A DNA stretch of 64,000 nt from Candidatus Nitrosopumilus sp. (GCA_029864805.1 JAOTSS010000002.1:8663-72662), one strand, 5' to 3'. Shown: positions 17,637-27,156, numbered from the stretch's first letter. Notes: a model not told the origin generated them from the sequence alone. Made by a program: numbers and translations.

Positions 17637-17743
17637 TATTCGTTTTATTGATTTTAAATACCAAATTTCTATTCATGGACTATTGACAGTCATGTTCATT
17701 CCAGTTAGACCATCAAGATGAGAATATGATGAAGGTCAACCAA

Positions 17744-17890
17744 ATGAGTAGTAAGATCTAATACTTATGGAATCAGAATTATTTCGTGTCATGTAAAATT
17801 CCTAATTGGTGGAAGGGTTTACCAAAAGAATTACAATTCGACATTGAATTAGAAGATAAAAGTCAGAATTCTAAATTATCAAAAAAATAA
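17744..17890 (+). pseudogene. Small gene with in-frame TAA
   Basis: ATG AGT AGT AAG ATC is followed by TAA (17759-17761), then the same frame stays open through NYFVSCKIPNWWKGLPKELQ and a polar tail to a stop at 17890. The WW-containing core looks like a real protein. One nonsense change appears to have killed it; a downstream non-ATG start cannot be excluded. Confidence 0.4.
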
Positions 17891-17906
17891 AAAAGAAAAG
17901 AAATTT

Positions 17907-18083
17907 TCAAACTTCTTTAATGAGGGATTTTATTTTCTCAGCAAGCTCTGCATTTACCTGCAAATCTTTATGAAATTCTTTGACATGCTCTGTTGCCTTT
18001 GTCATTAATTCTTCTTCTGTTTGGGCAGTTGCAGACCATCCACAATCCTTGCCTGCATCTGCACAGCTAAGACTTTTTGCCAT
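17907..18083 (-). CDS. DUF1059 family small protein
   Basis: 58 residues beginning MAKSLSCADAGKDCGWSATA, the standard DUF1059 opening (KxLxCxDxGxDCxW), followed by a helix with TEEELMTKATEHVKEFH. The Cys/Asp/Trp motif is complete. Function unknown, probably a small stress-linked cytoplasmic protein. It lies among proviral remnants and may be host cargo. Confidence 0.85.
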   Translation of the reverse strand: MAKSLSCADAGKDCGWSATAQTEEELMTKATEHVKEFHKDLQVNAELAEKIKSLIKEV

Positions 18084-18135
18084 GATTTAGATAAGATTTT
18101 AGTATTAAATAAATTAAAAAAAAGAGAAGCATTAT

Positions 18136-18552
18136 CTATGCTGTGTGTGAAACTCTACAGGTCTTCTCAAGATGTCTGACTACTGCCAAAATCTTTTGCG
18201 TTCCTGTAAGTAGGATTGTCTGAAATTCATTTCTGCGTTGAGCCTCCCTTGTAAGATCTCGTCCTGATACAATACCAAATGCATCAGTGGCAAACATACA
18301 TGATCTAAGGTTGTTGTTACCTGTTCCATCAAGTGGAAGTTCAGAACTTCTAATCAAGTTGACACCTGCAATTCTCTCAACTGTTCCCTCTGTAATTATT
18401 AGAGGTCTGCTGAACTGTATGTGGGAATCTACACTTGGAGACTTTGTAATGTCTCTTATTGCTTTTCCGCTTGTGTACATTTGTATCTGATCAAAGAATC
18501 CTGAATCCTCAATTACACCCTTGCCTGCTAAGAGACCTGCATAGTCAAGTAG
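18136..18552 (-). pseudogene. Major-capsid-protein-like C-terminal fragment
   Basis: The open frame runs without a start from 18552 (LLDYAGLLAGKGVIEDSGFF); the first ATG is at 18480. The end (FGIVSGRDLTREAQRRNEFQ then ILLTGTQKILAVVRHLEKTC) looks like the last domain of HK97-fold capsid proteins of head-tailed proviruses. An in-frame TGA at 18553 and the missing N-terminus show truncation. The capsid assignment rests on pattern memory and the terminase and holin-like neighbours. Confidence 0.5.
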
Positions 18553-18622
18553 TCATAGTGCTGAACCTATTCTGGTTTAATTAAGCAGACATTTTATAAA
18601 AAATAAAAAAGAGGAGTTTCTC

Positions 18623-18931
18623 TTAATTTCTCAATTTGGTAGCAATTGCGCCACCTGTGTTTTTTACCAGGGTATCAATACCTGTAATGGTTCCAATCAC
18701 TGCAACTAGTGTAAGGAATACGGTAAGATCATCTGCCCCTTCCGGGATAGACTGAATCACTGTTCCAACTATTGTTATCGATAGCACCACTGCAATGATT
18801 GCAGATGTTAGCAGTTTTCTTGGATCAAAGGGATTGCCAGACTGGCCGAAATCCAATCCTATTTGCAATGCAACACCGATTACTGTCACCAGTATTGTTG
18901 CCTGTATCTGGTCTAAACCGAATACGTCCAT
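18623..18931 (-). CDS. Holin-like small membrane protein
   Basis: 102 residues with three hydrophobic helices (about 10-28, 42-62 and 70-90) and a short basic C-terminus (TKLRN). Size and topology match holins or other small phage membrane proteins. It lies next to the capsid-like fragment on the same strand. No signal peptide. Function is inferred. Confidence 0.55.
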   Translation of the reverse strand: MDVFGLDQIQATILVTVIGVALQIGLDFGQSGNPFDPRKLLTSAIIAVVLSITIVGTVIQSIPEGADDLTVFLTLVAVIGTITGIDTLVKNTGGAIATKLRN

Positions 18932-19037
18932 GAATCATCGCAAGAATTCTGATTTAAGCGAAGTGTTCAGATAAATCCCATCTAAGATTACGCAATAACC
19001 CTCTTCTTTAATTCCAAATTTGCCTCATTTAGATCTC

Positions 19038-19166
19038 ATGTCCTACCGCTGTCTAATCTGCCATACAGTCCTGGATTCCCCTCACAAGCTAGAGGTTCAC
19101 TTGGAGATAGATCACAAGTGGAACCAGAAGAAGGAAGCACCAAAGGGACTTGACAGTTGGACATGA
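19038..19166 (+). CDS. C2H2 zinc-finger mini-protein (42 aa)
   Basis: ATG at 19038. MSYRCLICHTVLDSPHKLEV followed by HLEIDHKW gives C-X2-C-X12-H-X4-H. The stop overlaps the next start (ATGA). Such tiny zinc fingers are typical of archaeal viruses and this lineage. Confidence 0.6.
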   Translation: MSYRCLICHTVLDSPHKLEVHLEIDHKWNQKKEAPKGLDSWT

Positions 19167-19267
19167 TCTGCAACATAATAGGATGCAACGCTGAAGGATA
19201 TGTAAAAATGATTCCTCTGCTGCTATCTTCTTTGCGTGAATCTCACATACTCTCATTATCTCCTTGA
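19163..19267 (+). CDS. Tiny Cys-containing protein (34 aa), possibly frameshifted
   Basis: ATG overlaps the preceding zinc-finger stop. Starts MICNIIGCNAEGYVK. After the A-run near 19203 the other frame reads NDSSAAIFFA-stop, so the present C-terminus may be a frameshift product. Weak. Confidence 0.35.
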   Translation: MICNIIGCNAEGYVKMIPLLLSSLRESHILSLSP

Positions 19268-19441
19268 ACATCGGCTCATCTGTTTGCCGTGAAAATAATA
19301 GAACATCACCCATTAGAGTTCATGTCTTGCCATAGGAAATAACGAAGAATAATGATGTGTATGATTTGTGATTGTAAGTTTGGAAGAAATTCTTTTAGCT
19401 GAACTATTAATCGTATAAAACACAAAAAACTAAAGAAGAAC

Positions 19442-19705
19442 TTGATTGTAAAAATCACTGTGAATGATGTAGATAAGATCAAGAGAATTCTTAAGATAAG
19501 GTCAAACTACTATGGATTGGAAAAATGTACAGTATGTGGTGCCAAAACAGAAAATGCCTATTTTTACAATAAAGGCAGCAAGGAAATTGGCATTCTTTTG
19601 TGTAAGGAATGTAACCAATTAGAAATTAAGGAAGGTGACGTAAAGGGAAATGCTTCATTGGAATATCTTTACCGAAGAGTACATCAAAAACAATCTTCCG
19701 ATTAA
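19442..19705 (+). CDS. Zinc-ribbon protein, 87 aa
   Basis: TTG start. CTVCGAK near residue 29 and LCKECNQ near 54 form a CxxC...CxxC zinc ribbon. The N-terminal MIVKITVNDVDKIKRILKI is probably a beta-alpha segment. The C-terminus is helical. No family name. Located in the proviral region between two zinc-finger genes. Confidence 0.6.
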   Translation: MIVKITVNDVDKIKRILKIRSNYYGLEKCTVCGAKTENAYFYNKGSKEIGILLCKECNQLEIKEGDVKGNASLEYLYRRVHQKQSSD

Positions 19706-19747
19706 AACTATTGAATTGACGTCTCATTACAAATTGGAATAGGCACA

Positions 19748-20104
19748 TCAAAACAAGATGGATTGTGTGAATTTCTTCCTGTTTCTCTCTATAATGATAT
19801 AGTATTGAATGATTTCAGATATCTTTTCATCAACTCTCAACCCCGAATTGTTGGCAGCTGACTGAAAGTATAGGTAATCCTCGTCTTTTATCCTGATGAC
19901 AATCTCCCGCAAGGAATTGTCTAAGGCACAGAAAGATAAAATCAGATCCTTTGGAGTAATGTTTAGTTTTTGTGAGCGATCAACTCATGAAACTAGATGT
20001 ATCTTGCTGATGGAATGCTTTGAAATATCCTTATGAATGTCAGATATGAATTCCTCTTTGAATGTCAAATCGCACACATAGCACTTGAAACCATCGCAGG
20101 GCAT
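19748..20104 (-). pseudogene. C2H2 zinc-finger protein interrupted by in-frame TGA
   Basis: ATG at 20104 opens MPCDGFKCYVCDLTFKEEFI then DIHKD, a C2H2 finger, and reaches TGA at 19985-19987 after 39 codons. The same frame then runs 78 more sense codons (VDRSQKLNITPKDLILSFCA and LREIVIRIKDEDYLYFQSAA) to a stop. The continuity over 119 codons argues that the TGA is a recent nonsense change. Otherwise it could be two genes, the second lacking a start. Confidence 0.55.
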
Positions 20105-20177
20105 GCAATTAATTATGAATTTTTGGTATTAAAGAGACACGTAGGAATCATCAGTGGTTTTTCGGAATATCTTGATT

Positions 20178-20273
20178 CTATGAACGATTGTTTTCTAATA
20201 GACTGATATTCATATCAAATGTAAAAAGATGATCATAAATCTGAAATCCCCTGACGGTCCAACTGTGTTTCAT
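20178..20273 (-). CDS. Possible tiny ORF (31 aa)
   Basis: ATG at 20273, starting MKHSWTVRGFQIYDH. Nothing recognised and it may be chance. It is listed because the surrounding gap holds nothing else. Confidence 0.25.
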   Translation of the reverse strand: MKHSWTVRGFQIYDHLFTFDMNISLLENNRS

Positions 20274-20320
20274 ATCGAAAAATCCTAAAAAACATAGATA
20301 AACAATTCTACACATTCAAT

Positions 20321-21046
20321 TCATGAATTGTAGTTCCCTGTGCTGATTTCTGTGCCGTCTACTGCCAGAATGCTGTTTGGTGAATCAAATATTGCGTATT
20401 CCTGCTCCCAGTTTGTAGTGTTGGTTACACCTGTGTCAATGTTAGTACCTGAATAATAATAACGACTGTTTTGATGATGAAGAAATACAGTAGAGGTACT
20501 CAGTTGTACGCCAGTAGGGGGACTATTAGTGATATTTTTGAATGCGATGAGCCATGTAAAAGGTTGGGATAGTGCACCACCGGTGTATGTAGCCCTGTCA
20601 ATAAGTTCATCTGTTCCATTAAATCTAATGACATCAAGCCCGTTTTGTGCTGCACTTACCCATAGAGGTTGCGTTGCGCTAACAGCATTAGTAAGATGAT
20701 TGTCTTGACCGCTTTTGTCATCCCATTGTGAAACCCTGTCTGAACCATCTTTGGTAATTGTTGCAGCATCTGATGCATCCCACCAGCCAATAAGATTTGG
20801 TACATCCAAGGGAGAAAAGCCACCTGCTACACTCCAGAGAATAGACTGCAATGGTATCGAACCAATCGGAGCAGAAGGTGTTATTATTCCACTTCTAGTC
20901 AGTTCCTGCAGCCAGTGCCTTACCTTTGTGTGAGATGCCGGGATTCCTCGAAAGATTTGCTCTAAGGTAGAATTGGGATTGGATGTAATGTATGATATGA
21001 TTGCTAAACGTAACTGGTCATTTTCATAACCGAACTCTTGAACCAC
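20321..21046 (-). CDS. Tail-fibre-like lectin protein with N-terminal winged helix, C-terminally truncated
   Basis: 241 residues. The N-terminal 55 form a winged helix (LRLAIISYITSNPNSTLEQI then WLQELTRSGIITPS). From residue 80 a concanavalin/LamG-like domain starts (NLIGWWDASDAATITKDGSD, WDDKSGQDNHLTNA, NGLDVIRFNGTDELI), as in many phage receptor-binding or tail proteins. The lectin domain stops at NYNS before its usual last strands, so the gene looks truncated at 20321. The combination of a DNA-binding-type fold with a lectin is unusual. Confidence 0.6.
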   Translation of the reverse strand: MVQEFGYENDQLRLAIISYITSNPNSTLEQIFRGIPASHTKVRHWLQELTRSGIITPSAPIGSIPLQSILWSVAGGFSPLDVPNLIGWWDASDAATITKDGSDRVSQWDDKSGQDNHLTNAVSATQPLWVSAAQNGLDVIRFNGTDELIDRATYTGGALSQPFTWLIAFKNITNSPPTGVQLSTSTVFLHHQNSRYYYSGTNIDTGVTNTTNWEQEYAIFDSPNSILAVDGTEISTGNYNS

Positions 21047-21080
21047 GAGAATGTTTTTGTAAATGAATTAAAGAGAAGAA

Positions 21081-21608
21081 TTATCTTTTGCTAATCAATT
21101 TGTAAGTTTCATTATCTTTTTCAAAAGTTAACACCGTGGGAGCAAAAACATTTAGTTCTTGATTGGGTGGAAAATCATTAACATTATCTATTGAATTAAA
21201 CCAAACTTGGAAAGTCATTTCATTCTGTTCAGGATCTATATAAAGTGGAACAGATCTTTTAGATTCATCAGATTTGATAATCATATTTCTTGAAGTTTCA
21301 GAACTCCAAGTATTTCCTTCATCTAATGAAACAGTTGCATTGATTCCTCCTGCCTGAAATACAACTCTGCCATTAGATTGACCTTCATTCCACAATGCAA
21401 TACCAACATAATGCCCTATCGAATCTTTTTGTAATACATTATTTGGTAAATCTAATTGTTTGCTACCTAGAGAAAGAAACACTTGTGGTCTCTCTTGCCA
21501 TTGAGTCTCGGCCAGTGGTCCTTGATAATATCCTGCAATAATAGCACCAATGGCACCAATTATAGCAACTGTGATAATGGTGTCTCTACTCTTATTTTTT
21601 GCCACCAA
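21081..21608 (-). CDS. Membrane-anchored hypothetical protein, 175 aa
   Basis: A single N-terminal hydrophobic anchor (TIITVAIIGAIGAIIAGYY) is followed by an extracellular beta-sandwich-like domain (VGIALWNEGQSNGRVVFQAG and others). No enzyme motif. It sits between the tail-like and terminase genes on the same strand, so it is probably part of the provirus or its cargo. Confidence 0.55.
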   Translation of the reverse strand: MVAKNKSRDTIITVAIIGAIGAIIAGYYQGPLAETQWQERPQVFLSLGSKQLDLPNNVLQKDSIGHYVGIALWNEGQSNGRVVFQAGGINATVSLDEGNTWSSETSRNMIIKSDESKRSVPLYIDPEQNEMTFQVWFNSIDNVNDFPPNQELNVFAPTVLTFEKDNETYKLISKR

Positions 21609-21724
21609 AATGATGATGACATGGAAGAATATGTGGTTATCTACATAGAAGAACTGAGTAATTTTGTAGAAGAGAAGAATTGTTTAGAAGTTATTTTAAC
21701 ATCCGTTCAGATAGAATTAACGAA

Positions 21725-22444
21725 TCAATCAATATTATTATTTAATAAATCCCATACTTTCATCAGATTTTCATCAACATGTTCCAAAGTTGAAAAAACA
21801 AATTGAATTTCTTTATTTGCGTCAATAGCTGTTACACATAATGATAGATCTAGTGTCATTGAGCTTAAAATCATAAAAATTTCAGGGTCGACAATTTCTT
21901 CATAGGCACTAATTAGTTCAGAAACATGATTACAATCTTTAACGATACTTTCCAAGAATTCAATTAAATCTTCTTTAGTTTGATATGCATTTAGTTTTCT
22001 GTTGTTTTCTTCAAAATCTGCAAGTTCTGATTCTACATCATTTCGGATACCCGATATAATAGGATCCAAGACACCTAACAATCTCCCGATTCTTTTTAAT
22101 TTTTGGTTTTGATTTTGTTTAATGATTTCTCCTTGTTTCTCAATAATGGGTTTCATTTCTTTAATCAAATTACTTTGTGTAGAAATGATTTTTTTGGTAT
22201 CCTGCAACTGAATTTCTAACTTCGTAAGTTCAATGGAATGTTCCAAGTCTTGTATTCTTTGATGTAATTGATCAAATGTTTTTTGTTTACGTTCTTTTTC
22301 AAAAAAATAAAGCCCAATTACAATACCTGCAATTGCCGCAATCAATAATTCTAATATCATTGTAGAAAAATTTGACATATCACATTGATAGTCAAATTGG
22401 AAAAGTTCACCGCATAATGCATATTTTATTTCATTAATCAACAA
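21725..22444 (-). CDS. Membrane-anchored coiled-coil protein
   Basis: Up to 239 residues; the start may instead be the Met at residue 23 (22378), giving a more usual N-terminal anchor MILELLIAAIAGIVIGLYFF. A charged coiled coil follows (KTFDQLHQRIQDLEHSIELT and so on to residue about 120), then a helical domain. This recalls small membrane coiled-coil proteins encoded next to phage packaging genes. Function unknown. Confidence 0.55.
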   Translation of the reverse strand: MLINEIKYALCGELFQFDYQCDMSNFSTMILELLIAAIAGIVIGLYFFEKERKQKTFDQLHQRIQDLEHSIELTKLEIQLQDTKKIISTQSNLIKEMKPIIEKQGEIIKQNQNQKLKRIGRLLGVLDPIISGIRNDVESELADFEENNRKLNAYQTKEDLIEFLESIVKDCNHVSELISAYEEIVDPEIFMILSSMTLDLSLCVTAIDANKEIQFVFSTLEHVDENLMKVWDLLNNNID

Positions 22445-22476
22445 AAAATATCAAAGCTAGAAGAATATTTGATTAT

Positions 22477-24141
22477 CTATGCACTAAACCACCACATCTC
22501 TCCATCCTTTGAGATATCATTTGCAATCTCAGCATAGTTACAAGAATGCAATGCATCATCAGGCCTTCCTGTCTGGTGGAAATACCTGCGATATGTCTGG
22601 CCTGTACTCTTTAGCTTGGTGATTTCAGCCTCGATATTGCAGAACTGCTCGACAATCCAGTCAACTTTGGCAGGATCAGCAGCAGGTATTACCATCTTGC
22701 CATTAGTGATTCTGTTAATTATTCGGTCTATGGAATATGTTCTATCTATGGTGTATCGGTTTTCTTTTCTCAGTTTCTTTTCTTCCTGTTTAGTTGGTAG
22801 TGGCAGTTCAGGTCTGATTCGATACGAGTTCTTTCTAACCAGACTTGCATACTTTGATTCTAGTTTCTGTACTTGGTGAGTTCCTCCACCTGCATCAACT
22901 ACAACTTGTTTTGGGGAATAATCCTCAATGTATCCTGATACAATCTCGTACTGCTTGTCGACATCACTGGTTGGGATCATTTCTGCTTTGAGCAGAATCA
23001 TCTTATCTTCTTGCATTTGCATTACCCAGGGGATAGTTTTAGAACCACCGCCCCAATCAACACCAATGAATACATCACCTAGTGATCTGTCAACTTGTTC
23101 TGGTGATATCATGGAACGAGTCCTGTCATACAGCTTGAACATCATGGAATCAGTTATTGGTTTAATGTCACCTTCAACGAATTTAGCTTCGACATGTTGT
23201 GCAAATTCTACAGTTGGATAGTTTTCTCGCTTGTATTCTATACTAAATTCTAGTGATACTTTGTATTTCTCTACGGCATCATTTTTTGTTAGTGGAATGT
23301 GTGGAAACATTAGTTGTGTCATGTGATATCCATGTCTTGTATAATTTTCTGGTACTGTAGATTCCCAATGCCCTTCCAATACATCTAGTAAATAATCATC
23401 CCAAACCAAACCATCCTGATTAAATTCTAGTTTGTCACGCCATAGTGAATTGTTGTATTTCCACTCTCTTTGATCTGTGGAATGCCACATCTTGTGATAA
23501 TTAGTATTGACATACCCACCAATGCCAACTATTCTTTCCTTTCCTTGTGTAAATGACTGAGTTTCTTTGGCTTTAGCATAAGAATCCCAATCAAGATATT
23601 GCGATTCATCAAATAGATTTTCATTGATTGACTTTCCCTCAAGATGCTTGAAGGAATGGACATGCGTTACCAGTGTGTTTACAGAGCCATTCTTGAGAAG
23701 TATCCTGCCTACTTCTCCCAAGGTTCCACCTTGAACATATTTTCGCAAGGGGGCAGTATTCCACAATGCCTGTCTGAATTTGATGTTGGAAAATGTAGAT
23801 AGTGATTCATCTTCGTATGTTACGTAATTGGCGTGAAATCCTGGGCGTGTAGTAGTGAGAAAGGCCATTCTTGAGGCAAGATATGTGGATTTTCCTGTTT
23901 GTCTGGCAAATAATATCTGGATAAATGGATGCTCATCCTCATACAGTCTTTGCATGAATGGCTCATAATGTAATATGTTGGTTCTTCCCTCTATGATTGG
24001 TCTGGCTTGAAGCATCCATTCTTTGAAATGTATTGGTAGTTTCTCTTCTAGTTCATCTTTTGAGAATAATTGAGATGTTACTTTGTTTACTGTGTTTTTA
24101 TCGTATTGTATTACTGAACCATCATCGTCTAAAATTTGCAT
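22477..24141 (-). CDS. Terminase large subunit (TerL)
   Basis: 554 residues, full length for a head-tailed virus packaging motor. ATPase domain: Walker A-like LFARQTGKSTYLASRMA near residue 78 and Walker B-like NLFDESQYLDWD near 176. RNase-H-fold nuclease domain: VFIGVDWGGGSKT near 352, VVVDAGGG near 415 and a final acidic motif GRPDDALHSCNYAEIA near 530. It cuts concatemeric DNA and drives it into the procapsid. It appears intact, unlike the capsid gene. Confidence 0.9.
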   Translation of the reverse strand: MQILDDDGSVIQYDKNTVNKVTSQLFSKDELEEKLPIHFKEWMLQARPIIEGRTNILHYEPFMQRLYEDEHPFIQILFARQTGKSTYLASRMAFLTTTRPGFHANYVTYEDESLSTFSNIKFRQALWNTAPLRKYVQGGTLGEVGRILLKNGSVNTLVTHVHSFKHLEGKSINENLFDESQYLDWDSYAKAKETQSFTQGKERIVGIGGYVNTNYHKMWHSTDQREWKYNNSLWRDKLEFNQDGLVWDDYLLDVLEGHWESTVPENYTRHGYHMTQLMFPHIPLTKNDAVEKYKVSLEFSIEYKRENYPTVEFAQHVEAKFVEGDIKPITDSMMFKLYDRTRSMISPEQVDRSLGDVFIGVDWGGGSKTIPWVMQMQEDKMILLKAEMIPTSDVDKQYEIVSGYIEDYSPKQVVVDAGGGTHQVQKLESKYASLVRKNSYRIRPELPLPTKQEEKKLRKENRYTIDRTYSIDRIINRITNGKMVIPAADPAKVDWIVEQFCNIEAEITKLKSTGQTYRRYFHQTGRPDDALHSCNYAEIANDISKDGEMWWFSA

Positions 24142-24481
24142 TTAGTATTTGTTTTTGGATGAGGTGTAATGAGAAGTGTTAGGATAATAGTAGATGTATC
24201 TTGTAATATTATGATTAAATTACCAAGGAGAAAAGAGAAGGGAAACTAGTTGAGCGGGGTTTTACAATTACCCAACAGAACTGTGTCCCTGTCAAAAGAA
24301 TCAGGATTAATTTTTTGTTTTTGAATTTGTTTCATTTCTATATCATTACGCATGTTTCGCTTTTAACTCGTTCTTGTATAGCTACAGGATCTAATCACAA
24401 TCTACAACAGTAAATCACACATCTTTCCGGATGTAACGTGGCAATAATAACATGAAATTCCTGAAAGAAAAAGAGAACTAA
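24142..24481. other. Proviral intergenic region
   Basis: About 340 bp. Apart from a possible 35-codon minus-strand frame at 24246-24353 I see no gene. The region next to the terminase start should hold its promoter. Confidence 0.4.
24246..24353 (-). CDS. Possible tiny ORF (35 aa)
   Basis: ATG at 24353. Starts MRNDIEMKQIQKQKINPDSF and is polar, with one Cys. Located just upstream of the terminase gene on the same strand. Low support. Confidence 0.3.
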   Translation of the reverse strand: MRNDIEMKQIQKQKINPDSFDRDTVLLGNCKTPLN

Positions 24482-24976
24482 TTATGCTAAAGATTTTCTG
24501 TAGCAATCCCAATTATCCCAAAATGTTTTTGCGTATTTATTATTTTTTTCAATCTTGTGTTTACTACAATATTTACCAAAATTTTTCCAATAGTCAGGCT
24601 TGAATACTGTTTCTTCATTAGGATCACCATTCAACACATACCAATTTTCAAGTGCAGATGCAATTTTAAATTCAGTTTGAAAAAATTCTGTCATATCATC
24701 AGAGATTTTTCCATCAAAGTTTAGCTTGGCTATTCTTTCTAAAATATTTACATAATTAACAGCATATTGTTTAAAATCTTGTTCATTTGAATTACATGAA
24801 GGTAGAGTTTTGTCCATCTCCATAATTTCTTTTTGAAATCCATTTAGATTTTCTACATATCGTGTATTTTTTCCATCAATGTACGCTTTTGCAGTGAAAC
24901 CAAGTGTTGCAATAAGAGCTAACATTACACCAATGTTGACCACAAGAGAAATCAAAATAGGATCCATCTCAGACAT
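24482..24976 (-). CDS. Membrane-anchored hypothetical protein, 164 aa
   Basis: An N-terminal transmembrane helix (ILISLVVNIGVMLALIATLG) is followed by a soluble helical domain with four Cys and many Trp/Tyr (YWKNFGKYCSKHK, FWDNWDCYRKS). No family recognised. Part of the minus-strand proviral series. Confidence 0.55.
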   Translation of the reverse strand: MSEMDPILISLVVNIGVMLALIATLGFTAKAYIDGKNTRYVENLNGFQKEIMEMDKTLPSCNSNEQDFKQYAVNYVNILERIAKLNFDGKISDDMTEFFQTEFKIASALENWYVLNGDPNEETVFKPDYWKNFGKYCSKHKIEKNNKYAKTFWDNWDCYRKSLA

Positions 24977-25161
24977 GTATCATATTGATTTCAGCAAAAC
25001 ATATTCTTTCCCATTCGAGCCATTCCGATTATTTCTTAGTTATGAAACAAGTAAAATCATTTTACTATTTGAGCCTAAAATAATCATTAACCTACATATC
25101 ATCTCCATAATCCCCATATTGAAAATACTCTGGCTTGTACCACATACTAGAGTTATAGAAA

Positions 25162-25641
25162 TTAGGTCTTTTTTGATGCTAGTTTAATCACATCTACAAC
25201 ACACTCCTGTTCATCTTCTTTTTTCATCTCATTGAACTTCTTGCCAAGCATTGCAGCAGAAATATTGATATTCTCACCGTTAGTATGTTTCATCTTCGTT
25301 TCCTGTACTCTATGTATGATATTCAACCATACATGATTCTCTGTCTCTTGAAACATTTTTTGTGCCTGTTGTTCTATCCATTCAAGATTCTGTGAGATTG
25401 ATTCCTGATATGCAGAGTAATTGGATTGTGCCAAATCTCTAACCCAGGTATTCTTTTGATTGATACTTGTCATGTCTCTGTATATGGTTGCAAAGGATAC
25501 CTTGTATCCTTGTTCCTCTAGTGCAGGCTGTAATGTGTAACGGTTTACCAGTTTGCCTTTCTCTCTGAATTGATTAACGATATCTAATAGTTTGAGTCTA
25601 CGTTCTTGTGTATCATCTAATAGTATGGTTGGCATTCTCAC
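25162..25641 (-). CDS. HTH protein, candidate small terminase subunit
   Basis: 159 residues. The N-terminal 60 contain a winged-helix-like unit (RRLKLLDIVNQFREKGKLVN, then QGYKVSFATIYRDMTSINQK). A helical middle and an acidic C-terminus (KKEDEQECVVDVI) follow. An HTH N-terminus plus helical oligomerisation core upstream of TerL is the usual layout of TerS. An alternative is an ordinary proviral regulator. Confidence 0.5.
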   Translation of the reverse strand: MRMPTILLDDTQERRLKLLDIVNQFREKGKLVNRYTLQPALEEQGYKVSFATIYRDMTSINQKNTWVRDLAQSNYSAYQESISQNLEWIEQQAQKMFQETENHVWLNIIHRVQETKMKHTNGENINISAAMLGKKFNEMKKEDEQECVVDVIKLASKKT

Positions 25642-25679
25642 ATATTGAGCTTGAAACTAGTGAGAAGAGGAGCATTATT

Positions 25680-25964
25680 TTATGAAATTAAAGATGCAGT
25701 TTCTTTTTTAGTATCATCATAAGGATCATAACCTCGCTTTTTGTGTATTGAATCAATAACACCTTTAGTAAATTTATCAAACTTTTCATCTTTCATAGAA
25801 TCTATTACTTCATCTACAGTTTTTTTCATATCAATTTTTTTACATAGACGGTCTGCCTCAGAGCAATAATCCTCAATGTATCTTTGAATGTAATCATACT
25901 CTGGTCCGTCTATTCCTATTTCCATTCTCCTTCGACTAAGTCTTTGCCTCCAGTTTTCACTCAT
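25680..25964 (-). CDS. Hypothetical protein, 94 aa
   Basis: A charged helical protein starting MSENWRQRLSRRRMEIGIDG. It lies 38 bp upstream of the TerS-like gene on the same strand. No motif recognised. Confidence 0.5.
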   Translation of the reverse strand: MSENWRQRLSRRRMEIGIDGPEYDYIQRYIEDYCSEADRLCKKIDMKKTVDEVIDSMKDEKFDKFTKGVIDSIHKKRGYDPYDDTKKETASLIS

Positions 25965-26033
25965 TGAATTAACTAGTTCTTCTTTGATAATAAACCCTCT
26001 ATCATCGCATTCATTCTCTTAGGATGATTCTTT

Positions 26034-26111
26034 TTACACATCACAAAACCATTTCTTGCATATCTTGCAATAGAGAGTTTCAGTAGAATCACAGAAATAA
26101 CATTTGCTCAT
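26034..26111 (-). CDS. Mini zinc-ribbon protein (25 aa)
   Basis: ATG overlaps the stop of the upstream gene (ATGA). MSKCYFCDSTETLYCKICKK then WFC: two CxxC pairs plus a fifth Cys in 25 residues. The perfect Cys spacing supports it as a real translated zinc knuckle despite its size. Confidence 0.5.
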   Translation of the reverse strand: MSKCYFCDSTETLYCKICKKWFCDV

Positions 26112-26254
26112 TTGAATTTCTTTTTTGACTTCAAGGTAACTTTTGATTCTATAACTTTTGAAACTATAGATTGTTTGATTCCAAAATGCTTCTCAATCTC
26201 TTTCTTCCTATCTCCTGTTTTATTGTGAGTTTTTACTTTTTGCCAGTGTGACAT
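26108..26254 (-). CDS. Small HTH-like protein (48 aa)
   Basis: ATG at 26254. Very basic; the segment KKEIEKHFGIKQSIVSKVIE reads as a helix-turn-helix (sigma/homeodomain-like). Translationally coupled to the zinc-ribbon mini-gene. Probably a small viral DNA-binding protein. Confidence 0.5.
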   Translation of the reverse strand: MSHWQKVKTHNKTGDRKKEIEKHFGIKQSIVSKVIESKVTLKSKKKFK

Positions 26255-26484
26255 GAAAAGAATTCCACAAAAACAATAGAAATGAACTGATAATTAGAGA
26301 ATTTTATGTTGCGATCATGAAATGCATATATACAATAATACGATCGAATTGATCGGTCACGGTAGTTGTTAAATTGTCTCCCCAGTCAACTTCTCAGTCT
26401 ATCGGACCAATCAATTATGACAAATGTACAATAGTAGAATATAATCAATTGTGTCGCAATATCATTAATGTCTGATTTGTGAGA
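26255..26484. other. Intergenic region with short repeats
   Basis: About 230 bp containing GATCGGTCACGG and several short GATC/CGATC segments, likely a promoter or control region for the minus-strand genes downstream. No gene seen. Confidence 0.3.
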
Positions 26485-27156
26485 TCAAGATTGCCAGTCT
26501 ACGGTAAAGTTCTTTGGTAGTTTTGGTTCTAGTCCCTTTTCAATTCTTTTTGCCTGTTTGTTGAACATTGCAGCCCACTCAAAGCCACATTCTGGGCATG
26601 ACTCTGCCTGATCAATAATTTTCTCTAGTTCTGGATCTTCTACTACTTGTTTTATCCATTTGGCTGACTTGTGCCATATTTTACCAATTGCTCGATATCG
26701 GTAGATTAAATCGTATAATTTTACTATCACTCGCTTGTAATCATCAAGTTTTAGGCGGTTATCCAGCTGATCCTGTACGAGTTCCACCTCTATTGTCATA
26801 TCTCTGATTGATTCAATGTATTTTTTCAATTCGGCCATGGTTCCGAATGCAGTAAGAATTGTTTTTCTATATTCCATGGTTGCAGCATAGTCTTGTTTTT
26901 CTTCATTTGTAAGATCAATTCCTGCAAGTATCTTGTTTTGGATTTTCGGATTAGTTCTTATCTTTTGTAGGATTCTATTGTTTACCTTTGATAGTCCATC
27001 AAGTGCTTCTTGTACTGTTGTGAATAGTTCTTCAATCTCATCTAGTGGAATGTCTTCTGGTTTGGGTCCGTACCCTCTCTTGTATTTGCCATCTAGTGCT
27101 TTTCTAATTAATCGTGCTTCATCTTTCCAGATTCTGGACAGTCATGCGCAGATCAT
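26485..27156 (-). pseudogene. Zinc-binding hypothetical gene interrupted by an early TGA
   Basis: ATG at 27156 (overlapping the previous stop as ATGA) gives M-I-C-A, then TGA at 27142-27144. The frame then remains open for 218 codons: LSRIWKDEARLIRKALDGKY, the segment PEDIPLDEIEELFTTV, and a C-terminal half with SCPECGFEW. No other ATG/GTG/TTG precedes codon 94 (26877). The coupling to the upstream gene supports 27156 as the original start, so one nonsense codon has truncated it. An internal start at 26877 would give 130 residues. Confidence 0.55.
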
